Position numbers and translations under genes: made by a program | Shown here: positions 21,285 to 32,076 of the stretch, piece after piece | How positions within the stretch are numbered: the stretch's first letter is position 1 | How the letters are laid out: the number at the start of each line of letters is the position of its first letter | Source: Circinella umbellata | Lineage: Eukaryota > Mucoromycota > Mucoromycetes > Mucorales > Lichtheimiaceae | Direction of reading: 5' to 3' | NCBI GenBank assembly: GCA_025093555.1 | Contig: JAIWNF010000002.1 | Location: 1,426,001-1,490,000 of the forward strand | Length of the DNA stretch: 64,000 nt | Notes under the pieces: generated by a model | What the model was told of the DNA's origin: nothing | The model's database searches: none | The model's input: only the letters and a program-made list of their open reading frames with translations

Positions 21285-22420
21285 ATGAAGATACAATTGA
21301 ATATTTATCTCATGCTCAAAGAACAAATACACATCGTGTATACAATTCTGGTTGGAATAAATGGTTAAACTGGTGCGCAGCACAAAACCCGATAGTATCT
21401 CCAACAGAGTACAATGTTAACAATGTATTAATTTTTCTGAAGAATAATAGTCATTTTTCCTATCAATATTTGAATGGATTACGTTCTTCCATTGCATCTG
21501 TCTTCAAGATAATTCACCCGGATCAAATACCAATTGCAAATCAAGAGTGCATCATTGAATTTTTCAAGGCAAAGAAACATAAAGAAATATTGATTCCAGA
21601 AAAACACCAATTTCAAACGTGGGATACAACTTTACTGATAAACCTGATTAAAACAGAATGGCCATATAATAGCGATCTCAACTTATATGATCTTCAACAA
21701 AAAACAGTTATCCTAATGTGTCTTGTTACTATGGCTAGACCAAGATCGGATGTAGGAAGACTACAATACAGAGATATTCAAATTGAATTAAAAGACGACA
21801 AACCAGTTTCGGGAATCATTCACTTCAGGGAAGCTAAAGAAACGCAAGTAAAGTCCACTGTCCTCGGCCTCATGGATGATAAAGATTTATGTCTAATATC
21901 AACATTATTTCAATTTATGGAAAAATCAAAACCGCTACGAAGAGATTTACCAGAAGAACATACTCTGTTTCTGGCGTATATACATGATCATCGAAAGGTC
22001 GACTCAGTAAAAAATTCTACAGTGGCCTCATGGGTCCAAAAAATAATGGCCAGAGCGGGAGTGGATACAACAAAGTACAAGGCTCATTCGATTAGATCTG
22101 CATCAAGTACAAAGGCAGTAGAGAAAGGAGCGGATATTACAAGAGTAAAACAGCATGCCAATTGGAGCCTTAAGTCGAACACGTTCGAAAAATATTATTT
22201 CAAACCAACAGCTCAACAAAATGATAGCACAAAATTAATCAATTCAATTTTTTCGACAACAGGAGAAAATACCACATTGACGTCTGAGGCGAAGTCAACA
22301 AGAATTGTTGAAGGAACGACCAACAATGCGTCAGTTGACGCAGACGAAGACAAAAATGTGGTAATAACCCACCCGACATGGTTTTCATGGATACGACAAT
22401 TACAAGATTATTATTCTTAA
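21242..22420 (+). CDS. DIRS ORF3, tyrosine recombinase
   Basis: 392 residues from the ATG at 21242, overlapping ORF2 by 43 bases. Catalytic residues of the tyrosine-recombinase fold are in place: Arg in MARPRSD (about residue 166), HSIR (282-285), HANW (305) and the Tyr pair before FKP (318-319). It integrates the circular cDNA intermediate. The same frame is open far upstream (from 18527), but that part is only the shadow of ORF1/ORF2. The end of the gene lies within the internal complementary region, so its last residues are constrained by the element's ends. Confidence 0.93.
   Translation: MALICHKRKAVNNLDEDTIEYLSHAQRTNTHRVYNSGWNKWLNWCAAQNPIVSPTEYNVNNVLIFLKNNSHFSYQYLNGLRSSIASVFKIIHPDQIPIANQECIIEFFKAKKHKEILIPEKHQFQTWDTTLLINLIKTEWPYNSDLNLYDLQQKTVILMCLVTMARPRSDVGRLQYRDIQIELKDDKPVSGIIHFREAKETQVKSTVLGLMDDKDLCLISTLFQFMEKSKPLRRDLPEEHTLFLAYIHDHRKVDSVKNSTVASWVQKIMARAGVDTTKYKAHSIRSASSTKAVEKGADITRVKQHANWSLKSNTFEKYYFKPTAQQNDSTKLINSIFSTTGENTTLTSEAKSTRIVEGTTNNASVDADEDKNVVITHPTWFSWIRQLQDYYS
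22271..22367 (+). repeat. DIRS internal complementary region
   Basis: ACCACATTGACGTCTGAGG onward is the reverse complement of 18334-18390. From ATGCGTCAGTTGACG onward it is the reverse complement of the right outer end (about 22614-22654). It lies inside the recombinase coding sequence and serves as the template for joining the two ends during circle formation in DIRS elements. Confidence 0.9.
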
Positions 22421-22508
22421 ATTTAGTATTATTTTCATTTTTACTATTAGAAAATTTTTATTTTTATGATAATTCCTCCCCCTTTTAAAAAAGAAAAAAT
22501 TGACTTCA

Positions 22509-22621
22509 GCTTTTGAAGGTATAAAGGGGAAAGAAAGGAAATTCAAAGTTTATTTTATTTTATATTTTATTTTGTTACTAAAAAAGGAAAATAAAGCGCG
22601 GCTCTTGGAGCTTATTACCAC
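22509..22621 (-). repeat. DIRS right inverted terminal repeat
   Basis: Reverse complement of the left repeat, running from GCTTTTGAAGG to GGAGCTTATTACCAC. Confidence 0.9.
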
Positions 22622-23888
22622 ATTTTTGTCTTCGTCTGCGTCAACTGACGCATTTTCACAGTAAGGAGTATAGAGTATATAAATAGATATTCTGTAGCTT
22701 TATTACAAATCAATTTAACAGAATTTATATCGATAATGGAATATATAAAAGTAACAAACAATACTTATATATAGAAATCAATTAGAGTAACAACAACATT
22801 ATCAGACTTTCAATGGTTTTCATAATAATAAATAGTTGCAATATATATACATGTGAGCCATTTGAATTGTAATATAATATAGAAAGAACAGGGTAATAAT
22901 CACGTGTGTTCCCTATTGCTCATTTTTTTTTTACTCCAAGGTACTAAGTTGTAAAATGGGATATAAAAAAAGGAGAAGTAGAAACACTCATTAATCTATA
23001 AAGAATTCTAGAAGAATTTAATACATTGATATACTTTTGGCATTGTATAAATATATATTTCTAAACCGTAGATTATATTCTACTAATGCTATTAATAGCA
23101 TATAGAACATTTACCAAAACTGTTGTTTAATAGTACATCTACCATCTATATTGTTCTTTTAATCAAGTACTACTGTACCTCATTTACTGATGAAATAAAA
23201 TATTTCAGGTCCAATTACAATGAGTTATGTTGTATACACAACAAAACTTAACGAGCTATGCTACTAGCTGTCATTATTTTTTTCTTATTTTGTGATATGC
23301 GGATAACCCCCTAATGCTATTTTTTTTTGGTTTATGATTAAGCCAAATTGATGGGCTTGTATAGAAAAAAAAACGTTGCATATATTCTTTAACTGTTAAT
23401 GGGGCTCAGGTTGACATGAATCTTGAGTAACTTCTGCTATCTACTGGGAGGACTACTAGACTTTTTAGGAATAGGGCGGCGGGTCACGTTGCCTGTGGGT
23501 GGTAAGCAAATAAGGTTCATAAGCGTTAAAAATCAGGTAGTGATATATGTCAAAAAGAAGATAGAAACAAAATGCTATCTATAGGTATATAATAATTAGA
23601 TTGTACCAAGTTACATACTGTAACTGATTTATTTTTTAATAATGTTAACATCTTTAAAAGGTGGTCTATTATATAGATTATCAAAATAGCTATTATTTGA
23701 TGACTTGAAATAATGAGGTAATATGTAGATTTTGTTAACTACATAAATAATACTATATATACGTACTAAGTATATTCAGCACAGTATGTGATTGAAGAAA
23801 GTGGTCAAAAATTATAGTCAGATGCCAACGAGTAGCAACAATTTTGGCTTTGTACTCCAAGGCCAAAAAATAATAATTTAATCGTGAA

Positions 23889-23970
23889 GGACGCATGAAA
23901 GAGTACCTAAGAAAAAGAAAATTTTCATTGTTTTCTCATTGCTTTTTATCTATTCTTTCACTTACACCAT
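23889..23970 (+). promoter_or_regulatory. Conserved upstream block of mini-peptide gene, copy 2
   Basis: GGACGCATGAAAGAGTACCT, then the TTTTTATCTATTCTTTCACTT stretch, matching 3949-4020 of copy 1. Confidence 0.4.
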
Positions 23971-24125
23971 GACGATAACCCCTTCTCTTTTTTCATTTCA
24001 AAGAAAAATGTTGTTAGTTGATACTTTTACTATTGTTCACTCAAGTTATTTTAGAGTGTTTGGTGTTGCTATTGTTATAATCTATATTAGTTACTGCCTC
24101 GTGTTGATGACCGAATAAAAAAAAA

Positions 24126-24133
24126 TATAAAAA
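24126..24133 (+). promoter_or_regulatory. TATA box of mini-peptide gene, copy 2
   Basis: TATAAAAA in the same GGCAC context as at 4178, about 150 bp before the ATG at 24280. Confidence 0.45.
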
Positions 24134-24279
24134 GGCACCTTTATTTTCAACAAAAAGATTTATTATTACACAACAACAACAACAACAACAACAACGATAA
24201 ACATACAAACTTATTCTCTTATATTACTTTTTACAGCGACTATATATTTTTTTACATTTATTCATTTTCTATTATAAAA

Positions 24280-24465
24280 ATGCGCTTTTCTACTGCTATT
24301 CTTCTTACTGTTCCTTTTCTTGTTTCTTCTGCCTCTCTTATTATGGCAGATCCTTTTTTCAAAGACGAACCTAAATCAGCAGGAACTACTATGGTTGACG
24401 ATAATAATATTCTTTTGGGACTTGTTCTTACCGGTGTTGCAAGTGTTGGTACTTTATTTGTATAA
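24280..24465 (+). CDS. 61-residue secreted, possibly GPI-anchored mini-protein, copy 2
   Basis: Paralogue of 4319-4504 with the same length and layout: signal peptide to IMA (23 residues), short acidic/polar core, hydrophobic C-terminus from residue 44. SAGTTMVDDNN is identical in both copies. Substitutions elsewhere are mostly conservative (E to D, I to V, S to T), which argues for purifying selection. Promoter and 5' leader are also shared. The function is unknown. Confidence 0.75.
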   Translation: MRFSTAILLTVPFLVSSASLIMADPFFKDEPKSAGTTMVDDNNILLGLVLTGVASVGTLFV

Positions 24466-25169
24466 TTGTTTTTAAATAGAAAACACCACTATTCCTCAAC
24501 ATCACATAAATACCCCCCCCCCAAAAAAAAAAAAATGTTGTTCTCAAATTCTTCTCTTTTGCTTTCTAAACTGTAAATCACTTTTTGATTTAAATAAAAT
24601 ACAAATAATATTTTTTTTTCAAAAAAAAAATCATATTCGTTTCATAATACTCGGAATTCTACTAATACTATAAAAGTATATATATAATAGTTATATTATC
24701 ATCATATAACTCTTCAAAATTAAATCACTAAGAAATTCATCCAATAAAAAAGAGACATATTTTTGGGAATGGGTAGTTTTTTGTAAAAAGAACCAAGTTT
24801 GTTGAAAAATGAGATGCTCCAAGATATCTTGTATATAATTTGTTTATACTGTAATATGATACTACGTACTACTCCTTTTTATTAAAAAGTGAAATCTGAT
24901 GATAGCATTGGAATTTCTAGATGAAAAAGACGTTCTATAATGTGATTTTCTATCAACCTCCCCGGCACCTAATAAAAAGGAGTAGCGATTTCTTCTATTT
25001 ATGCAAAATACGCATTTCTTTTATCTTGGATCTTTTTAATAACTCAGACTAATAGAAAAAGAGAGAGCTCTGAGTGGATAATTAAAAAGCTTATAAATAA
25101 AACGGGCTTTCATTTTTTTATTTTTTCTTTTCTTTTGTTGCATAGTTTTATCTATTCTATCTTCAAACC

Positions 25170-26588
25170 ATGACATCACAACACGAAGTATTTCCATCCA
25201 TTTTGGATAATGACTTGTATAAGTTTACAATGCAATATGCTGTTTTACAACATTATAAAGATACTCAAGCAGTTTATCAATTTACTAATCGAGACAAGAA
25301 TTTACAATTAAATGCTGAAGCTGTCGCGTGGCTTGATAAACAGATTAAAGGTAGGTTACTTTGAAAAGAAAAACGTGAATGAGTGAAGGGGATGGTTGCG
25401 CTTTATAAATATAGAAAACTAAACAAAACATTTATTTATCTATTTAGATATGAGTCAACTTGAACTTTCAACCAAAGAATATGAATACATTCGTTCTTTT
25501 GATTATTTTGATCAAAGTTATGCTGATTATTTACTCAAGTTTCGTTATCGACCTGAAGAACAAGTAAAATATACATTTGATCCCGAAACACGTGAATTTG
25601 AACTTGAAATTACTGGTTTATGGCATGAAACTATTTTGTATGAAGTTCCTTTATTAGCTTTAATTTCAGAAGCTTATTTTAAATTTGTGGATCGTGATTG
25701 GAATTATGATGGACAATATGAAAAGGCAATGGAAAAAGGAATTCAACTTTTAAAAAATGGTTGCAAGTTTTCCGAATTTGGTACACGAAGAAGAAGGGAT
25801 TTTAAAACACATGATATTGTTATGCGTGGATTAAAGGATGCTGCAACACAATGTAAAAAAGAGGATAATAAAGGTGCATTGACTGGTACAAGTAATGTTT
25901 ATTTAGCAATGAAATATGATACTTTGGCCATTGGTACCGTAGGTAAATAATTGCCCCCTTTTTTTTTTAATTAAGAAAATGTGCTGGATTTTTTTTTAAA
26001 TTTTAAAACTGAACTGGGGAAAAACTAACTTTATTTATTTTAGCTCATGAATTCTTTATGGCTATTTCTGCATTGGAAGGTGTAGAACATGCTAATCGTG
26101 GTACTTTGGAACGTTGGTATGAAACATATAAAGGTGCATTGGGTATTGCATTGACGGATACATTTACAACTGAAGTCTTTTTACGCGATTTTGATCATGA
26201 TTTGGCTGAAAAATATGTTGCTGTAAGACAAGATTCAGGTGACCCCGTTGACTTTGTCCAACGTATTGTACAACATTATAAATCCGTCAACGTCGATCCC
26301 AAGACCAAATTTATTGTATTTTCTGATGCATTAAATGTGGAACGTGCCATTAAATTACAAAAAGTGGCTCAAGAAGCAGGTATTGGTGCAAGCTTTGGTA
26401 TTGGTACTTCATTGACCAATGATTTTGTTAAAGTATCTAATCCATCACAAAAGAGTACACCTATGAATATGGTTATTAAAATGAAATATTGTAATGGTAA
26501 ACGGGTCATCAAGTTAAGTGATGATGTACTTAAGCATAGTGCTAGTGATGATTTAGTAGAAGATTTGAAAAAGAAATTAGGCATTTAA
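25170..26588 (+). CDS. NPT1: Nicotinate phosphoribosyltransferase
   Basis: Three exons: 25170-25350, 25448-25942 and 26044-26588, for 406 residues, normal for the family. It converts nicotinate, PRPP and ATP to nicotinate mononucleotide in the NAD salvage (Preiss-Handler) pathway, in cytosol or nucleus. Diagnostic stretches: ILDNDLYKFTMQYAVLQHY at the N-terminus, FGTRRRRDF, GTSNVYLAMKYD, GTVAHEFFMA (carrying the histidine that is phosphorylated in characterised family members), RQDSGDP, FSDALNV and GIGTSLTND. Both introns start GTA and end TTTAG and fall in phase 1. No frame damage; an ordinary intact gene. Its start is the first ATG after the leader. Confidence 0.95.
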
Positions 26589-27242
26589 TAACCAGAAAAT
26601 AATAATATGTGATATCGTTCTTTTCCTTCTCTCTCCCTCTCACTTGTATTTATTATGATTATTTTGTATACTGCATAAACAGCCAACACACTTACTCTTT
26701 ATCTATATATATATGACTAATCATTTTAAAAAAATAAATAAATAGACAGAACCCCATTTCCCTTTTTTTTTTAGATAATATAGTTGGCTTTAACTACAAA
26801 TATATACATATATATATATGTTAACATGCAAAAGAAAGGATAATTGTTTGTAAACAGGGTGAGATTATGCAATATACATCTGAAAAAAAAAAGGAATGCA
26901 AGATATTATATATAAATATATAATAACCAAGCTAATAATAATGATAATAAAGAGTAAAATAACAAATAGTAATATGGGTTGTAGTTTGTGATGCACGAAT
27001 TAAAACAAAAGAAGGAAACATGAATCTATATAATGAAAGAATAAGCATGTTATTATGCCTAGAAGGATTAAATTAAAATTAAAATGGAAAAGGATTGGGA
27101 ATGATGCAAAAGGTTCTTTGTGTGTGTGTGTGTATTGTGTTGTAATGGTTGTTATATCTAATATATATATAAAAATATAAAAAAGAAAAGATGTATGTGT
27201 GTGTATATAGAAAAGGGTTGGGGGTGACAACGGGAATTTTTT
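26589..27242. other. Convergent intergenic region
   Basis: 3' flanks of NPT1 (plus) and the REG1-like gene (minus), with (TA)n, (TG)n and poly-A/T tracts. Open frames over the (TG)n tract on the minus strand are compositional artefacts. Confidence 0.6.
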
Positions 27243-29113
27243 TTATGGATGTGATGATGATGGTGAAGAAGAGGGTTGTTTTGGCCATAAATAAGAAGAA
27301 GCCCATTGAGCAATATGCCCAAAAATTGTTGGATTATCTTCATTATTATTGGTAACAATAGTACTTGAATTATTATTACTAGATTCACCAACATTATTAT
27401 GTGAATGAATATTATCTGTCGTTATTTTACGATAATTAGATACTCGAGAAATAGAAGGTTCATCTGCATCAATTGGACTTGGACCATTCACTGCTACTGC
27501 TTTACCTAAAAATTGTTGACCTCTTGGATGACAAGGTAAAGAAGGGGTGGATGATGTCGGTGATGCTGTTGATGATGAAGATGGTGGTGGTGAAGTAGGT
27601 GTAGATGCTACAGGTGGTAAAGGAGGTGACGGTACTTCATTTTCATCGTGAATCCAATCATCGTCATCATCGTCGTCATCATCATCGAATCCATAATCAT
27701 CTTCATCATAATCGGACGGTTGATGAACATTGTAAACACACGATTGTCCAACCCATTGAATAGCATCCGAGGGTGAAGAAGCTCCTGATGAACTTGATGA
27801 AGGAATATAATGAGCTCGTCTTCGAATTTCTAATTGTTGTTCATCATCATGTGGGTCTTCTTCATCAGATGAAGAAGATGTTGATACAATATGTCCAGCA
27901 TGATTAAAACGATGATGATAATGATCTTGTTGACCTCCTACCATCCATGCATTATTACTTGAGGCAGAAGAGGATAAAGAAGAGACTTCATCTGTTTCTT
28001 GTTCAGATTGTGAACTTGTTTTAAGTCGAGCTGGTTCAATTTTCTTTATTGAACGTGGTAATGATCGATTCGAATGATCATAATTAATAATAATTGCATT
28101 TTCATCATCACTATATCCTTCTTCTTCTTCTTCATCATCTTCATCTTCATCATCATGCGTGTCGTTATTGTTATTGCTATTGTTATCATTTTGATCATTG
28201 TCTTCTTCATCTGATGAGATATTAGCAAACCTTGTTCTTGGTTTTTGTTGTTTTTGATCTTGTTCATTTGTACTAAGAGCAACACATTGTTCAACATATT
28301 GGTTAAATCGTAATTTAGGTTGTCGATGAGTAGCAACAATAGCAGGTGAAAATGCTTTTGATTTTTTATTGGCTTCTTTTAGAGATAAGGCTGATTTAGA
28401 AGATTGTTTCTTTTTTTGGTCATCCTGAAGATCATCGTCGGTAGTGATTTGGTTTGCTTGTAATTCAGAAGCCGAGCGTCGCAGTAAATCTGAAGCTGTC
28501 ACCTTTTTCAATACAGATTTTAATGGTGGGTCATTATTATTGTTATTATTATTAGTATTGTTGGATGGAATAGTTGAAACGGTTGAAGTTGTAGAAGTAG
28601 TAGATTCCGGAGAAGGTCGACGATGAGGGGTCATTAAACCCAAGGTATCTTCAGTAGAGGCAATTTTTGGTTTAGCATATCGATCTTTTTCTCCAATATC
28701 TTCCATCACTGTATGTAATGGGCCATATAACCATGTTACATCACTATCTTTTAACCTAATATTTTTTTTTTAAAAAAAGGAAAAGGTTTTGTTATCAATA
28801 ACCTTCGCCTCCCAGGTTTTTTTTTTTCCTATAGAAATATATATATATATATATCTATTTACCAGTTAAGAGTTTCTGGACTAACAGTACTTAAACGATA
28901 TTTATGTTTTGCCCAAGTACGCCAAGAAGCATTTTCAAGACGAAGACCATTAACAACGTCTTTTTTTTGTTTTGTCATGACACGCCATGAAGCTGCAAGA
29001 TCCATTTCGTCAAAACGATAAGATAAGTAATCAACACACATTTCTGGTGCTCGAACTGTACGATTTCTTGTTTCATAGTCGTCATCAATAGAATGTTTCT
29101 TTTTGGGTAACAT
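27243..29113 (-). CDS. REG1-like protein phosphatase 1 regulatory subunit
   Basis: Two exons, 28863-29113 and 27243-28755 (587 residues). The N-terminus has the fungal DUF1752-type signature (SWRVMTKQKKDVVNG, RLENASWRTWAKHKYRLS, LNWLKDSDVTWLYGP) found in Reg1/Reg2-type proteins. About 190 residues in, KLRFNQYVEQCVAL matches the RVxF-like PP1 docking segment of Reg1. Further on are SLPRSIKKIEPARLKT and a VYNVHQPSDYDEDDYGFDD acidic stretch. The rest is low-complexity Ser/Asp/Asn. In yeast, Reg1 targets PP1 (Glc7) to Snf1 and glucose-repression substrates; a similar role here is inferred. Acidic runs are partly encoded by expanded trinucleotides. Confidence 0.8.
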
Positions 29114-30230
29114 TTTGGGTTTATATTATATTATTATTATTATTATTATTAAAAAGAAAAAAAAAGAGAGAGTAAAGAAGAAGTTGTTTAGAATTGTTTG
29201 CGGAAGAGGAAAAATAGAAACCACCAAAAAAAAAAGAACTTTTTTCCTTTTAATTTTTTTGTGGTTCAGCCGATTGCAAACAAGGTGTTTGGGATATTAT
29301 AGTATTTACGTGTGACCTTATCAAATCATTAAAAAAACGTGGCCAACACAACATACAAAAAAGAAGTTATTTTAAAATTTCCCTTTTTTTCCCCCCCTTA
29401 GAAAAAAAAAATGAGAGGAATATATCAAATCTTTTTGTTTTTCAGTATGAAAAATAAAGTAACTATAGGTAAAAAAAAAAAAAAGATACGTACAACCTTT
29501 CTTAAAGAATTTTTTCATTATTTTCATAAAAGAAAAGAAATCTCACATACTAAATTGCTGACAAAGAAGCATCGGTTAAGCAAATATGCGGATTAGAATA
29601 ACGGGCATAGCAGGAATAACAAGAATATAACATCTGAGTACAAAAAAATTCCTTACTACTTTTTTATGTGTAAGTTTAATATAGCGTTAGAAGTTAAATT
29701 TGGCCATACAAAATAAAAATGGACCATAAATTTTGAGCCTTGCCAAACAGATTTGAGCCAAGAAAATTTCAGCATATATATATAAGATATGGTGTTGTAG
29801 TATTTTGAGAATGATGTCATCCATATTAAAGCTAGGCACCAGAAATCGAATGTCCTCCAATGTAGACTAATAAGAAAGATCCCTCAATATCATCTTGAGG
29901 ATGAAATAAAAAAATAATAAGGGGGTTTCAATCATTATCGATCTCTCTCATATAACACGTATACCACAAAAAATAAATAATTAGTAATAAATACATCATA
30001 GAAAAGTATAAAAGGAATTCGAATTTGTTATATAGTTTTATCATTAGCATTATTCATAATCAAAAGTAAACAAAAACAAAAAAGTTATTATATAAAATTA
30101 TATTTTGTCGCTAATAGAAGGAACATATATAGTTGTCCCCCCAAATTTGCAACGGTGATAATTTCACTGATTTTGGTGCAGAAAGTGTGGAATTGCAAAA
30201 CCCGCGGTTCCCGACCTCATTATTAAAATA
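29114..30230. other. Intergenic region with a MITE-like fragment
   Basis: Promoter side of the REG1-like gene. At 29688-29760, TTAGAAGTTAAATTTGG...TTTTGAGCCTTGCC resembles, in inverted orientation, the block at 32970-33018. Nothing else recognisable. Confidence 0.4.
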
Positions 30231-30631
30231 CTATATATGGTTATTATTACTAGTATTATCGTTATTGTCATTGCTATTATTATCCTCCTGTGGCTCAGGC
30301 TAGTTAATAAACAAAATTGCGATGGATTATATACATATTGACACGCTTGATTATATTAGACACTCTATTATTAGCATGATTATTATTCGCTACTAACTAT
30401 TACATAGTCTATAATTACCCCGATAAGCTGCAACACGAATGTGGACGCATCTGCAAAACCCGGGGACGACTGTATGTATAACAACGAATCGATTGATTCG
30501 GTATTATTTTCGATCAACTCTATGTCTGTATCATCATCATTATTCGCAATACAAAATCCAAATTGCTTGTTATTCGATATATAGATTTGACGTAGACTGA
30601 ATTGAAACAATGCACCTGTCTCAATTATCAC
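30231..30631 (-). CDS. Hypothetical protein, 3' exons
   Basis: The last two exons of an unrecognised gene: one ending at 30419 (frame open from 30631; contains SLLYIQSSPGFADASTFVLQ) and 30231-30299 (PEPQEDNNSNDNN, stop). They join in phase 0 across a GTAATT...CTAG intron. The segment starting at 30631 may include intron sequence, since an acceptor-like TTTCAATTCAG lies inside it. No upstream exon could be assigned, so the gene may be truncated. No family recognised. Confidence 0.35.
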
Positions 30632-31085
30632 CTATCACAATACACCATCGAAAAATTTCAGTATATATAAAACACTATAAAAACCAAAAGTCTGTCGACT
30701 TTGCCAATTTTTTAGGAAGATAAGCAAAATATAAACACATGAGATTCAATATGTTCATTTGAATTCAGAAGATGCAAATCATGCAAAGGAATTAAAACTG
30801 TAATGGAAAAAAGATCCAGATAATTGTTGACAGATGTTGAAGAAGTAGGAAAAAAAACCAAGCTTGTACTTAGAAAATCTTATTAGTAGGCTATATAGTG
30901 AATGTTTGCCCTGTCAACTACGTAAAAAAACCATCTGTTGTATACAAATAGTGTGTAGTAGATAAACAATAGTCACAATTTCAAAAGTAATAACAATATA
31001 ATGATAAAGACAGAAAGTAAAACATGGTTTGTTGTTGCATCTTTGTAAAGATAAGTTATAGTGAAGTTGGATTCACGATTTACGG

Positions 31086-31229
31086 TTAATAACGTTGAAT
31101 CTTCGATGTTGTGACGCCAAGATAAGCTTCAACAAGCCCAACGTCTTCGGCTTTGGTAAAATCTTTACCTTTCTTCTTGCGTTGGATGTTGGTACCAGAA
31201 ACAATGGTAGTAGTTGGAGTAGTAGGCAT
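31086..31229 (-). pseudogene. Myb/SANT-like domain fragment
   Basis: A 47-residue frame, MPTTPTTTIVSGTN then KKKGKDFTKAEDVGLVEAYL. The GK-[DSN]-FT-x2-ED-x2-L-x2-A[YW] pattern is typical of the N-terminus of Myb/SANT-like proteins, including the partner proteins encoded by PIF/Harbinger transposons. It stops after KIQRY, long before a full domain, so it is read as a remnant. A complex inverted-repeat element starts about 30 bp upstream (31263). Confidence 0.4.
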
Positions 31230-31262
31230 GTTTTTTCCGATGATGATGGTGTAGAGTGAGAG

Positions 31263-31430
31263 TTTTATTTTGAATTCAAACAGCTGTGAAATTTCACAGC
31301 TTTCAAGGAAAAAGTTAATCGGTTGTTAAATTTAACAGCTTGGTAACAGCACCGCTGCGTGGGGGTAGCTGTTATGTGAGCTGTTAAATTTAACATACAT
31401 AACAGCGGGTGTAACAGCACCGCTACGGCT
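31263..31430. mobile_element. MITE-like inverted-repeat sequence
   Basis: Dense internal complementarity: GCTGTGAAATTTCACAGC, two copies of GCTGTTAAATTTAAC(A) or its complement, and two copies of GTAACAGCACCGCT (31344, 31412). It separates the Myb-like fragment from a truncated reading frame on the plus strand. The CAGCACCGCTG core is shared with elements at 41.5, 42.5, 48 and 49.5 kb. Confidence 0.5.
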
Positions 31431-32076
31431 GGTCTTAGCGAATTTGCAAGCCAAGGTACGACGACCCAAGCCAAATTCTTCAACGACAAATTGAAGTCTG
31501 CGTTGGTAACCAAGTGCCATCTGAACAAGATTTTAAAGTCATTACGATATATCCCTGAATCAAAAATCTCGACCATACGGATGCCCATCATTCATATTAT
31601 GGGTGTAAACTGTTTCATATATTCATTATTCATGATCGACAAGAAAATCTATTGTATCCAAGATGTCTTTGATTTTGCGTTCCCGAGAACGTTTGGTGTT
31701 TTACGAAAACAGGGTATTGAAGAGGTGATAAAAGGATGCAAGCAAATTGAGGTAATTTTTTATTGTTGAGATAGGAAACAAAGCAGTGACGGAGGAAGGG
31801 AGTGAAGTGTTAATCAAGTAATTAACATGTGTTTTAATATAATACCTTTAGTTAATGCTCGAAAAACTACATGATTACATTCAAGAATTTGCCGTTAATC
31901 CAAAGAACAAGATGAAAAGGGTCTCAAAGAAGAATAATGGTCGAGCAACAGTTAAATTTGTAAATGAAGATTGGATAGCAAATATGCAATGGGACACTAA
32001 ACTTGGCGATGCTATTGACAGTAGCGATGAAGAAAATGAGGCGGAAGAAGACGAGAATGATTCTGAGGATGATTAG
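31431..32076 (+). pseudogene. 5'-truncated hypothetical gene (related to the PD-(D/E)XK-like family?)
   Basis: Exons 31431-31751 and 31852-32076 join in phase 0. The frame opens directly at the inverted-repeat element, without a start codon. Protein features: KLKSALVTKCHLNKILKSL, then hydrophobic strands (IIHIMGVNCFIYSLFMID, IYCIQDVFDFAFP), a helix (LMLEKLHDYIQEFAV) and an acidic tail ending SEDD. The layout resembles the part downstream of the E-x-K motif in the nuclease-like genes at 48-50 and 55.5-56.7 kb. That relationship is by eye and weak. Confidence 0.4.

Larger units (their letters stand above)
18334..22654 (+). mobile_element. DIRS-type tyrosine-recombinase retrotransposon, apparently intact
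   Basis: A 4.3-kb element with the DIRS architecture: inverted terminal repeats (18385-18486 and 22509-22621), three overlapping ORFs (Gag-like, RT-RNase H, tyrosine recombinase), and an internal complementary region (22271-22367). The first half of that region is the reverse complement of the left outer end, and the second half that of the right outer end. It predicts a circle junction GACGCATTGTTGGTC. All ORFs are open. The paralogous spacer near 2290-2312 (CATATACACAATCTTCACAAC) is the empty site, and no long target duplication is seen, as expected for recombinase-mediated insertion. Confidence 0.93.
22655..24279. other. Intergenic region, copy 2 (after DIRS)
   Basis: Counterpart of about 2300-4318 in copy 1. 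It has scattered alignable patches and no ORF worth calling. A (CAACAA)n stretch at 24169-24195 lies in the presumed 5' leader of the mini-peptide gene. Confidence 0.55.
16081..24600. repeat. Segmental duplication, copy 2 (interrupted by DIRS)
   Basis: Same gene order as 1-4660: kelch gene (minus), spacer, mini-peptide gene (plus). The spacer is enlarged by the retrotransposon at 18334-22654. Homology on the left may continue into kelch exons 5-6, but the matching part of copy 1 is outside the window. Confidence 0.8.

Noticed and set aside
27000..27394. Minus-strand frames with TH/YTHTH repeats
   Set aside because: Products of the (TG)n/(TA)n tract in the shared 3' flank and of antisense reading of the REG1-like gene.
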